This document shows, one piece after another, positions 57,147-64,000 of a stretch of 64,000 nucleotides of DNA. The stretch is taken from NCBI RefSeq assembly GCF_017104715.1, contig NZ_JAAGPI010000002.1, positions 248,001 through 312,000 of the forward strand. Direction: 5' to 3'. Source of the DNA: Burkholderia sp. Ac-20365 (GTDB taxonomy: Bacteria > Pseudomonadota > Gammaproteobacteria > Burkholderiales > Burkholderiaceae). Each line of letters begins with the position of its first letter. Within the stretch, counting starts at the first letter, position 1. The notes under the pieces were generated by a model. The model was given only the letters and a program-made list of their open reading frames with translations. It was not told where the DNA came from and made no database searches. The translations under genes and the position numbers were made by a program.

Positions 57147-58286
57147 TTGAACTACGACACTCCTCCCGGCCTCGAAGTCGCGGCAGGCAGCAAGGGCAAG
57201 ATCGTGCGCCTGTCCGGCCAGTGGACGGCGCTCGCGCTGGCGCGCGACCGCCTGCACGGACAGGCGCTGCCGCGTCTGCGTGAACTGATCGAAAGCCGTG
57301 CGCAGGTGGCGCAATGGGATCTGTCGCGAATCGAGCGGATGGACCACGTGGGCGGCCAGGCGCTGTGGCGCGTCTGGGGCTACAAGCTGCCCGCCGATCT
57401 GGTCGCGCTCAACGCCACACAACGCGACATCTTCGACCGCATCGCGCTGCTCGATACCGCACGCGAGAACCCGGAGCCCGTGCATCGCTTCGATCCGTTC
57501 ACGAACCTCGGACTCGGCATCTTCGCGTTCTTCGAGCATCTGTATGGCGGCGTCGCGATGTTCGGCCGCGTGATCCTCGATCTGCTGTCGATCGCGCGCA
57601 ATCCCAAGCTCGCGCCATGGAAGGAGATTTCCGCGAACGTCTACAGCGCGGGGACGCAGGCGCTGCCGATCACCGCGCTGGTCGCGTTCCTGATCGGCAT
57701 CGTGCTGAGCTATCTGTCCGCGCAGCAGTTGCGGCTTTTCGGCGCGAACCAGTTCATTGTGAATATTCTGGGGATGTCGGTGCTGCGCGAGCTCGGGCCC
57801 GTGCTGTCGGCGATTCTCGTCGCGGGGCGCTCGGGCTCGGCGATCACCGCGCAGATCGGTGTGATGCGCGTCACGGAAGAACTCGACGCCATGCGCGTGA
57901 TGGGCATTCCGCACGGCCTGCGGCTGATCCTGCCGCGCGTGCTGGCGCTGTCCCTTGCGATGCCGCTGCTGGTGATGTGGACCAACATCGTCTCGCTGAT
58001 CGGCGGCGCGCTGGCCGCCAAGCTGGTGCTGCAGATCGACATGTCGTACTTCGCGCGCGCGTTGCCGACCGTCGTGCCCGTCGCCAATCTGTGGATCGGC
58101 CTCGGCAAAGGCATGGTGTTCGGCATGCTGATCGCGATCGTCGGCTGTCACTTCGGCTTTCGCATCAAGGCGAATTCGCAGAGTTTGGGCGAAGGCACGA
58201 CGACGTCGGTCGTCACGTCGATCACCGTCGTGATTCTCGCGGACGCCGTGTTCGCGATTCTCTTTCAGAACGTGGGGCTGTCATGA
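57147..58286 (+). CDS. MlaE-type lipid ABC permease with N-terminal STAS-like domain
   Basis: A 379-residue permease for phospholipid or hydrophobic-compound transport at the inner membrane. Residues 1-105 look like an MlaB-type STAS domain fused to the permease (VRLSGQWTALALARDRLH). The MlaE core carries about five membrane helices with ELGPVLSAILVAGRSGSAIT and EELDAMRVMGIPHGLRLILP. The start is a TTG codon; no ATG or GTG lies suitably close. It overlaps the ATPase gene by four bases (ATGA). Order permease / ATPase / MCE / lipoprotein matches LinKLMN. Confidence 0.92.
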   Translation: MNYDTPPGLEVAAGSKGKIVRLSGQWTALALARDRLHGQALPRLRELIESRAQVAQWDLSRIERMDHVGGQALWRVWGYKLPADLVALNATQRDIFDRIALLDTARENPEPVHRFDPFTNLGLGIFAFFEHLYGGVAMFGRVILDLLSIARNPKLAPWKEISANVYSAGTQALPITALVAFLIGIVLSYLSAQQLRLFGANQFIVNILGMSVLRELGPVLSAILVAGRSGSAITAQIGVMRVTEELDAMRVMGIPHGLRLILPRVLALSLAMPLLVMWTNIVSLIGGALAAKLVLQIDMSYFARALPTVVPVANLWIGLGKGMVFGMLIAIVGCHFGFRIKANSQSLGEGTTTSVVTSITVVILADAVFAILFQNVGLS

Positions 58287-59173
58287 TCGCGCCGCTCACC
58301 ACCGCCGTAATGGATCAACCGCTGCCGGCAATCGCGGAAACCGTGATCGAGGTGCGCAACCTGACCAAACGCTATGGCCGCAACATCGTCCATCAGCATC
58401 TGGATTTCGACGTGCGGCGCGGCGAGATCGTGTCGATCGTCGGCGGCTCGGGGTCGGGCAAGACCACGCTGATGCGGCAGATTCTCGGGCTCGAACGGCC
58501 AACGTCGGGCAGCATCAAGGTGTTCGGCGAGGACATGGCCACGCTCGACAAGGACGAAGCGCGGCTGATGCGAGTGCGCTCGGGCATGCTGTTCCAGCAG
58601 GGCGCGCTGTTTTCGTCGCTGTCGGTGTTCGACAACATCGCGCAGCCGCTGCGCGAACTCGGCAAGGTACCCGACGACCTGCTGCGCGACATCGTGATGC
58701 TGAAGCTCGAAATGGTCGGGCTGCCGTGCAAGCACGCGTCGAAGATGCCGGCGGCGCTGTCGGGCGGGATGATCAAGCGCGTGGGCATCGCGCGCGCGAT
58801 CGCGCTGGAGCCGGAACTGCTGTTTCTCGACGAACCGACGGCCGGCCTCGATCCGCAGGCCTCCGACGAATTCGTCGAACTGATCAGCGCGTTGCATCGC
58901 GCGCTCGGTTTGACCGTGGTGATGGTGACGCATGACCTCGATACGATGGTCGCGCTGTCGACGCGCGTTGCCGTGATCGCGGATCGCAAGGTGATCGTCG
59001 CGGCGCCTGTCGAGGAAGTGGCGGGCTTCGATCACCCGTTCATCCACGAGTATTTTCTCGGGCTGCGTGGGCGCCTCGCGTTGCAGGGGCTGTCGCCGGA
59101 GCGGCGCGCGAAGCTGCCGCCCGAAGCGCTCGAGCCCGCGTCGGAAGCGATTCCACTACGGACCGCGTTATGA
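58283..59173 (+). CDS. MlaF-type ABC transporter ATPase
   Basis: A 296-residue ATP-binding subunit. Walker A is GGSGSGKTT (54-62), the signature is LSGGMIKR, and Walker B is LLFLDEPTAGLD. The C-terminal extension of about 45 residues (FIHEYFLGLRGRLALQGLSP) is longer than in E. coli MlaF. The ATG lies in the ATGA overlap with the permease gene. It powers lipid transport together with the permease and the MCE protein. Confidence 0.93.
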   Translation: MIAPLTTAVMDQPLPAIAETVIEVRNLTKRYGRNIVHQHLDFDVRRGEIVSIVGGSGSGKTTLMRQILGLERPTSGSIKVFGEDMATLDKDEARLMRVRSGMLFQQGALFSSLSVFDNIAQPLRELGKVPDDLLRDIVMLKLEMVGLPCKHASKMPAALSGGMIKRVGIARAIALEPELLFLDEPTAGLDPQASDEFVELISALHRALGLTVVMVTHDLDTMVALSTRVAVIADRKVIVAAPVEEVAGFDHPFIHEYFLGLRGRLALQGLSPERRAKLPPEALEPASEAIPLRTAL

Positions 59174-59301
59174 ACGCCGAAGCCGCCAGCAGCCTGCACG
59201 ATCGCCGTGATGCACGCCGGATAAGCGCTATCGCCGCAAATCGGGCCGCATATGAGGCTGTGAAACTGGCTGCGAACCAGGCCGCGAACCAGGGAACCTG
59301 A
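59170..59301 (+). CDS. Possible 43-residue coupled ORF
   Basis: A short ORF reading MNAEAASSLHDRRDARRISA, then an Ala/Asn-rich tail ending AANQAANQGT. Its ATG overlaps the stop of the ATPase gene (ATGA) and its stop is 2 bp before the MCE gene. It may merely keep ribosomes moving to the next start, or encode a small helical protein. No homology is recognisable; composition (Ala, Asn, Arg) is low-complexity. Confidence 0.3.
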   Translation: MNAEAASSLHDRRDARRISAIAANRAAYEAVKLAANQAANQGT

Positions 59302-59303
59302 CA

Positions 59304-60266
59304 ATGGAAAACAAATCACACGCCTTCTGGGCCGGGCTCTTCACCGTCGTGATGGTGGTCGCGATTGCCGTGGCAGCGTTTCTGTTCAACGTCGACCGGT
59401 CGGTCCGCATACCTTTCGATCTGATTGCGCGCACCAATGTCACAGGCCTGTACCCGGATGCTGCGGTACGATATCGCGGCCTCGACGTCGGCAAAGTGCA
59501 GTCAATCAAGTTCGATCGTTCGCATCCGGGGCAGATTCTGATCCGCATTCTCGTCGACAAAAACGCGCCGATCACGCATTCGACCTTCGGCACGCTTGGG
59601 CTGCAGGGCGTCACGGGTCTCGCGTTCATCCAGCTCGACGATACGGGGAAGGATCTCTCGCCGCTGACGTCATCGGCGAAGGACGTCGCGCAGCTGCCGA
59701 TGCGCCCCGGCCTGTTCGACCAGTTGCAGGCGCGCGGCGACGTGCTGCTGCGGCAGATCGAAAAAACGGTGCGCGATGTCGACCTGCTGCTGTCGCCGGA
59801 AATGCGCGATCAGCTGATGGCGACCGCGGCGAGCCTGCAGCACGCCGCTGACGGCGTCACGACGCTCACCGCGCAAATGGGGCCGGCTGTCGGCAAGCTG
59901 CCGAACACGCTCAATCAGCTGGATCAGACCCTGGCGTCGACGAACCGGATGATCACGAGCCTGAACCGTCCGGACGGTCCGCTCAACGGCACGCTCAACA
60001 AGGTCGGCACGGCCGCGCAACAGGCGGGCGACGCGCTGACGGCGATGAACTCGACGCTGCAGGACATTTCGGCGCGTGTAGGCTACGACACGCTGCCGCG
60101 CGTGAATTCGCTGGCGGAAGACGTGCGCTCGGCTGTGCGTGCCGTCGATCGCGCCGCGAACACCTTCGACGAGGCGCCCAACAGCGTGCTGTTCGGCGCG
60201 CCGCGCGCCGCGCCCGGCCCCGGCGAGCCGGGCTTCGTGTGGCCCGCGGGCCACGCGGCCAAATGA
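59304..60266 (+). CDS. MCE-domain protein (MlaD-type)
   Basis: A 320-residue periplasmic substrate-handling protein. One N-terminal membrane anchor (WAGLFTVVMVVAIAVAAFLF) is followed by an MCE domain (about residues 35-115; VRIPFDLIARTNVTGLYPDA, then VRYRGLDVGKVQSIKF). A long C-terminal helical region (about 120-300) would form the barrel or needle typical of LetB/PqiB-like proteins. It hands lipid between membranes for the ABC complex encoded just upstream. Confidence 0.93.
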   Translation: MENKSHAFWAGLFTVVMVVAIAVAAFLFNVDRSVRIPFDLIARTNVTGLYPDAAVRYRGLDVGKVQSIKFDRSHPGQILIRILVDKNAPITHSTFGTLGLQGVTGLAFIQLDDTGKDLSPLTSSAKDVAQLPMRPGLFDQLQARGDVLLRQIEKTVRDVDLLLSPEMRDQLMATAASLQHAADGVTTLTAQMGPAVGKLPNTLNQLDQTLASTNRMITSLNRPDGPLNGTLNKVGTAAQQAGDALTAMNSTLQDISARVGYDTLPRVNSLAEDVRSAVRAVDRAANTFDEAPNSVLFGAPRAAPGPGEPGFVWPAGHAAK

Positions 60267-60285
60267 ATTTCAAAGGAAACCAGGT

Positions 60286-60912
60286 ATGCCACATTCGATC
60301 AACCGTCTCTTTTTCACACGCGCTCTGTTCGCGGCGGTGCTGCTAACGCTAGGCGCGCTGGCAGGCTGTGCGGGCAATCCGTCCGCGCTGTCCGACATCC
60401 GCTATGACCTCGGCCCGGCGCCGCTGCCGGCCAGCACGGGCACGATGCCCGCGATCAAGGTGCTCGAAGTCACCGCGCCGACCACGCTCGATTCCGACAA
60501 GCTGATCTATCGGCTTACCTATTCGGACTCGCAGCAAACCGCTTCGTACGCGAACAGCCACTGGACGATGCCGCCCGCGCAACTCGTCACGCAGCGACTG
60601 CGTAATGCGCTGTCGTCGCGCGGCACCGTGCTGACGGGCGGCGACGGCGTGCGCGCGCCCGTGCTGAAAGTCGATCTCGACGAGTTCGAGCAGGATTTCG
60701 ACGGCCAGTCCGAAAGTCACGGTTCGGTGACGGCGCGCACCACGCTGTTCGTCGACGGCAAGGTGGTCGGGCAGCGCACCTTCATGGCGCGTGCACCCGC
60801 GAGTTCCGCCGACGCCTCCGGCGGCGCGCGTGCGATCGCCGCTGCCACCGACGACCTCGTCGCGCAGATCTCCGCGTGGCTCGGCGTGCAGGCGCTCGTC
60901 GCGCAACAATGA
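60286..60912 (+). CDS. ABC-type transport auxiliary lipoprotein (PqiC-like)
   Basis: A 208-residue outer-membrane lipoprotein. A lipobox LAGC places the lipid on Cys28. The rest resembles the ABC_trans_aux/PqiC fold: YDLGPAPLP, IKVLEVTAPTTLDSDKLIYR, LTYSDSQQTASYANSHWTMP. It completes the LinN-like fourth position of the transport operon, docking the MCE protein to the outer membrane. It begins 19 bp after the MCE gene. Confidence 0.9.
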   Translation: MPHSINRLFFTRALFAAVLLTLGALAGCAGNPSALSDIRYDLGPAPLPASTGTMPAIKVLEVTAPTTLDSDKLIYRLTYSDSQQTASYANSHWTMPPAQLVTQRLRNALSSRGTVLTGGDGVRAPVLKVDLDEFEQDFDGQSESHGSVTARTTLFVDGKVVGQRTFMARAPASSADASGGARAIAAATDDLVAQISAWLGVQALVAQQ

Positions 60913-60942
60913 CGGGACGCCGCGCAGCAGAGGGAGCGCTGG

Positions 60943-62103
60943 ATGGCTGACAAGCCGTGGCAGCGGCGGCCGTCGGCGTTTGCGAGGCAGGCGCTGGTGC
61001 TGTATGCGGCGCTGATCGTCTATGGGTCGTGGTATCCGTTCTATGGCTGGCGTTCGCTCGGTATCGGTCCGCTCGACTATCTGTTCGATCCTTTCCCGCA
61101 GTATCTGACGGCGTTCGATGTCGTCACCAACGTGCTCGGCTACATGCCGTTCGGCGCGCTCGTCGTGCTGGCCGTCTATCCGCGCTGGCGCGGCGCGATT
61201 GCAGTGGCGTTCGCGTTCGGGCTCGGCACGCTGCTCTCGGGCGTGATGGAAGCTGTGCAAACGTATCTGCCGACGCGCGTCGCGTCGAATCTCGATCTCG
61301 CGGCGAACGCGCTGGGCGCGCTGCTCGGCGCGACGCTGATGTCACCGTTGACAGGCGCGCTGCTCGATCGCGGCATGCTGCGCCGGATGCGGTTTCTCTG
61401 GTTCGAGCGCGACAGCACGGCGGTGATCGGTCTCGCGGGCCTGTGGCCATTCGCGACGATGTATCCGGCGCCGCTGCTGCTCGGCCTCGGCTCGTGGCCG
61501 CGTGAATTGTGGCTGCGTTCCGATTCGACGATGCAGGACGCGCTGCTCGCCTGGGCGCCCGCGGCGTGGCACGTATCCGCGTGGCCCGCGTTGGTCGCTG
61601 CGTGGATGCCGGATGACGCGTGGGAAGCCATCATCACCGCGCTCAATCTGCTGGCGGCGGGCGCGCTAGCGTCTCTGCCGATGCGCGATCGCGCGCCGCG
61701 CGTGCGCCTTCTGATTGCGTTTGTGGTGGCGACACTCGTCGTGAAAGCGGGCGCGACATTCCTGCAGTCGCAATCGGGCCTCGCGTTCAACTGGGCGACG
61801 CCGGGCGCGCTGATCGGCCTCGCGAGCGGCTTTGTCGCGATGCTGCTGGCGCTGAAGCTGCCGCGTGGGTCGCGCGCCGCGCTTGCTGCGATGGCGCTGG
61901 TCGTGTCGCTGGTGTTCGTCAATCTGCTGCCGGTGAATCCGTATTTCGACGTCGTGCTCGCCGACTGGCGGCAAGGACGCTATCTGCATTTCAACGGCCT
62001 CGCGCGCTGGCTCGCGTGGATGTGGCCGTATGCGGCGCTCGTGTGGGTCGGGTTGTCGGCGGAACGCGCATTGCTGGCGAAGCGGCGCGGGCCGCGCGCG
62101 TGA
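60943..62103 (+). CDS. VanZ-like membrane protein
   Basis: A 386-residue protein with about eight to nine hydrophobic segments. The N-terminal third is a VanZ domain (IVYGSWYPFYGW, DVVTNVLGYMPFGALVVLAV, GLGTLLSGVMEAVQTYLPTR, ASNLDLAANALGALLGA). VanZ proteins have been linked to teicoplanin resistance in Gram-positives; here the role is unknown. The C-terminal half is an extra membrane domain. It is cotranscribed 30 bp behind the lipid transport operon; GGGAG precedes the ATG. Confidence 0.88.
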   Translation: MADKPWQRRPSAFARQALVLYAALIVYGSWYPFYGWRSLGIGPLDYLFDPFPQYLTAFDVVTNVLGYMPFGALVVLAVYPRWRGAIAVAFAFGLGTLLSGVMEAVQTYLPTRVASNLDLAANALGALLGATLMSPLTGALLDRGMLRRMRFLWFERDSTAVIGLAGLWPFATMYPAPLLLGLGSWPRELWLRSDSTMQDALLAWAPAAWHVSAWPALVAAWMPDDAWEAIITALNLLAAGALASLPMRDRAPRVRLLIAFVVATLVVKAGATFLQSQSGLAFNWATPGALIGLASGFVAMLLALKLPRGSRAALAAMALVVSLVFVNLLPVNPYFDVVLADWRQGRYLHFNGLARWLAWMWPYAALVWVGLSAERALLAKRRGPRA

Positions 62104-62270
62104 CCGCACGTGTGATATTTCCGGGTGAAGCCGGCGCTGCCCGTGGCGACCTGCGATGTTCGATCCCCGTCGTTATAATCGACGGAACCTCTTATCCCTG
62201 CTTCCGGCGGGCCGCGCGATGCATGCCATATGTGCCGCGGTCCGGTCACGGACCCCACACGTCAGCCATC

Positions 62271-62594
62271 ATGGATTCCTTCTTCAAGCATCACGTCTTT
62301 TTCTGCCTGAACCAGCGCGAGCCGGGTGCGTCGCGTCCAAGCTGCGCGAACTGCAATGCGCAGGAAATGCAGGAATACGCGAAAAAACGCGTGAAAGAGC
62401 TTGGCCTCGCAGGTCCGGGCCAGGTGCGCATCAACAAGTCGGGGTGTCTGGACCGGTGCGAGGAAGGGCCGACCATCGTCGTGTATCCGGAAGGCGTCTG
62501 GTACACGTACGTCGACAAGAGCGATATCGACGAAATCGTCGATTCGCATCTTGCTAACGGCAAGATCGTCGAGCGTCTGCTGATCGACCGCTAA
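62271..62594 (+). CDS. Thioredoxin-like [2Fe-2S] ferredoxin
   Basis: A 107-residue shethna-type ferredoxin. Cys12, Cys25, Cys59 and Cys63 form the cluster-binding set (KHHVFFCLNQRE, ASRPSCANC and KSGCLDRCEEGP). It resembles the NuoE-like C-terminal fold found as free ferredoxins. Electron partner unknown. It stands between VanZ and an alpha/beta hydrolase. Confidence 0.9.
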   Translation: MDSFFKHHVFFCLNQREPGASRPSCANCNAQEMQEYAKKRVKELGLAGPGQVRINKSGCLDRCEEGPTIVVYPEGVWYTYVDKSDIDEIVDSHLANGKIVERLLIDR

Positions 62595-62631
62595 CCTCCG
62601 GCAAATCACTCGCGTCACGCTCCCACACAAG

Positions 62632-63276
62632 ATGAACGTACATACGAAGAAGTATCTGATCGACGGCCCGGTCGGCAAGATCGAAGTCGCCGTCGATGTG
62701 CCCGACGCCAGCCGCGACGGCAGCGCCGCGCCGCGCGGCATTGCGCTGGTTGCGCATCCGCATCCGCTTTTTGGCGGCACGATGGACAACAAGGTCGCGC
62801 AGACGCTCGCGCGCACGCTGGTCCAGTTGAACTACGTCACGTATCGCACGAATTTTCGCGGCGTCGGCGAGACGCAGGGCACGCATGATGCCGGCATCGG
62901 CGAGCGCGACGATCTGCGCGCGGTGATCGACCATATGCGCGAACAGCCCGGCCACGCCGATCTCCCGCTCGTGCTCGCGGGCTTTTCGTTCGGCACGTTC
63001 GTGCTGTCGCATGTCGCCGCGCGGCTGCGCGAAGAAGGGCGGGCTATCGAGCGGATGGTGTTCGTCGGCACGGCGGCGAGCCGCTGGGAAGTCGCGCCCG
63101 TGCCGGAAAATACACTCGTCGTTCACGGCGAAATCGACGATACCGTGCCGATCCAGTCGGTTTTCGACTGGGCGACGCCGCAGGAACTGCCCGTTGTCGT
63201 GATTCCCGGCGCCGAGCATTTTTTGCATCGCAAGCTGCATATTCTCAAGCGCATCATCGTCGACGCGTGGCGCTGA
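62632..63276 (+). CDS. Alpha/beta hydrolase (KANL3/Tex30-like, short)
   Basis: A 214-residue serine hydrolase. The family start AHPHPLFGGTMDNKVAQTLA is distinctive. The nucleophile is Ser119 in AGFSFGTFV; HGEIDDTVPI holds the acid and GAEHFLHRK the His. The product is common in proteobacteria but has no known substrate. It starts 37 bp after the ferredoxin gene and is probably in the same transcript. Confidence 0.9.
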   Translation: MNVHTKKYLIDGPVGKIEVAVDVPDASRDGSAAPRGIALVAHPHPLFGGTMDNKVAQTLARTLVQLNYVTYRTNFRGVGETQGTHDAGIGERDDLRAVIDHMREQPGHADLPLVLAGFSFGTFVLSHVAARLREEGRAIERMVFVGTAASRWEVAPVPENTLVVHGEIDDTVPIQSVFDWATPQELPVVVIPGAEHFLHRKLHILKRIIVDAWR

Positions 63277-63653
63277 TCGCGCGTCGATCGTGCATCGCGA
63301 AAACATGAGCGGCCGGGTGCCGCTCATGTTGTAAAAACCCACGAAAAATGCGGTAAAACTCAATGACGTACGGCAAATTGTCAGGCGGCCGTGCGTATAA
63401 TGAGCGCTCTTTTTTTGGGCGCAGCATTGCCCGTCTGGTGGATCGAATCGCCTCGCTCGTGAGTTCACGGCAGCGTATTCGGCGCGAGATGCGAGGCGCG
63501 CTGCGCGAACCGACCGCGTGACAGACAGTCTGACAAGCAGTCAAAACGACGCCGCATCATTCGTGCGCGGCGGCGCCTGCCAGTCCGGCCACACGCGAAC
63601 CATCTGAACTGCGCTTTCTGTGCGCACCAGCCCATTTCTCCCGAATCGACCCT
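63277..63653. other. Intergenic region upstream of dacC
   Basis: A perfect 11-bp stem hairpin AACATGAGCGG / CCGCTCATGTT (63302-63330) lies just after the hydrolase gene. It is followed on the plus strand by gtaaaaa rather than T, so it is a weak terminator. A consensus -10 box at 63396-63401 would start a leader of about 245 nt before dacC. No gene is seen. Confidence 0.5.
63396..63401 (+). promoter_or_regulatory. Probable -10 box of dacC
   Basis: Perfect TATAAT with no well-spaced -35; TTGTCA lies only 12 bp upstream. The leader to dacC would be about 245 nt. Confidence 0.4.
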
Positions 63654-64000
63654 ATGCGCTTTTCGAATCCCGGCTCCGTCAGCCTTTCCAGCCTTGCTTC
63701 CTTTGTTCCGCAATCCGTCGCCAGCAAACTGGCGCTGGGTCTCGCGCTGCCCGCTGCGCTCGTCGCCAGCACGGCGTTCGCGCAGGTGCCGCCGCCGGGC
63801 GTGAACGCGCGCTCGTGGGTGCTCGTCGACGCAACCAGCAACCAGGTGCTCGCGTCGGGCAACCCGGATGAGCGCGTCGAGCCCGCATCGCTGACCAAGC
63901 TGATGACGGCATACCTCACGTTCGAGGCGCTGCAGACGAAGAAAATCACGATGGACCAGTCGATCAATCCGAGCGAGGCCGTGCGCCGCGTGAAGAACGA
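63654..64000 (+). CDS. dacC: D-alanyl-D-alanine carboxypeptidase (PBP5/6 family), 5' part
   Basis: The first 115 residues of a penicillin-binding protein; the gene runs off the window end. A signal peptide (about residues 1-43, ending STAFA) is followed by ARSWVLVDATSNQVLASG, then PDERVEPASLTKLMTAYL. The acylation motif SxxK is Ser79-Leu-Thr-Lys82. The enzyme trims pentapeptide side chains of peptidoglycan. The ATG at 63654 follows a weak ribosome site. Confidence 0.9.
   Translation, partial: MRFSNPGSVSLSSLASFVPQSVASKLALGLALPAALVASTAFAQVPPPGVNARSWVLVDATSNQVLASGNPDERVEPASLTKLMTAYLTFEALQTKKITMDQSINPSEAVRRVKN

Noticed and set aside
1..64000. tRNA, rRNA, CRISPR arrays, prophage, transposases
   Set aside because: No tRNA-like cloverleaf, no rRNA sequence, no direct-repeat arrays and no phage or transposase proteins were seen.

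Overview
The window is 64 kb of high-GC chromosomal DNA from a beta-proteobacterium, most likely a Paraburkholderia (Burkholderiaceae). The signs are a fused isobutyryl-CoA mutase, a PhaM granule protein, DUF3567 and DUF1840 proteins, a metH split into two genes, an aceK, and the coaX-birA and dacC neighbourhoods. The genus call is an inference from gene content, not from a database comparison. I found no tRNA, rRNA, CRISPR array, prophage or transposase gene. Nearly everything is housekeeping or catabolic metabolism.

Layout. 1-900: a palindrome-rich non-coding repeat. 0.9-9.1 kb: a LysR regulator, icmF, a nitronate monooxygenase, a fluoroacetate-dehalogenase-type hydrolase, and an Lrp regulator divergent from a DMT transporter. 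9.3-13.4 kb: a tightly overlapping minus-strand operon (YbaK, DUF1289, MaoC, metallo-hydrolase), an HMG-CoA lyase and a GhrA-type reductase. 13.6-15.9 kb: a small hydrolase and a sulfate-binding protein without its ABC partners. 15.9-16.6 kb: the second repeat copy. 16.6-21 kb: the biotin operon bioA-bioF-bioD-bioB. 21.6-29.7 kb: a secreted esterase, YchJ, then carbonic anhydrase, thiolase, SDR and acyl-CoA dehydrogenase, and aceK. 29.8-36.7 kb: a LiuR-like MerR regulator facing a metallo-hydrolase, an orphan peptide-binding protein, a BtuF-like receptor, an SDR, dsbA and a SPOR protein. 36.8-46.6 kb: argS, small conserved proteins, split metH, a lactonase-like hydrolase and a DUF3108 protein. 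46.7-51 kb: an IclR regulator divergent from a fumarylacetoacetase-family / LivK-type / crotonase cluster. 51.2-54 kb: phaM, a di-iron ferritin-like protein and rfaE2. 54.1-54.8 kb: the third repeat copy. 54.9-64 kb: a truncated SPOR-type gene, coaX, birA, a four-gene Mce/Mla-type lipid transport operon (LinKLMN-like order), VanZ, a thioredoxin-like ferredoxin, a hydrolase and the start of dacC.

How the genes relate. Several neighbours fit acyl-CoA and branched-chain carbon metabolism: IcmF, HMG-CoA lyase, thiolase, acyl-CoA dehydrogenase, MaoC, crotonase and a LiuR-like regulator. Biotin synthesis (bioAFDB) and biotin use (birA) are both present. This BirA lacks the N-terminal DNA-binding domain, so the bio operon needs another regulator; a TGAAAAC-N5-GTTTTCA palindrome in its probable promoter is a candidate operator.

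The least explained feature is a family of roughly 660-bp repeats present in three full copies. Each has long terminal inverted arms that contain a 32-bp palindrome, plus an inner 16-bp inverted pair. Two copies fill gaps between convergent genes, and one borders a gene that seems to have lost its C-terminal domain.
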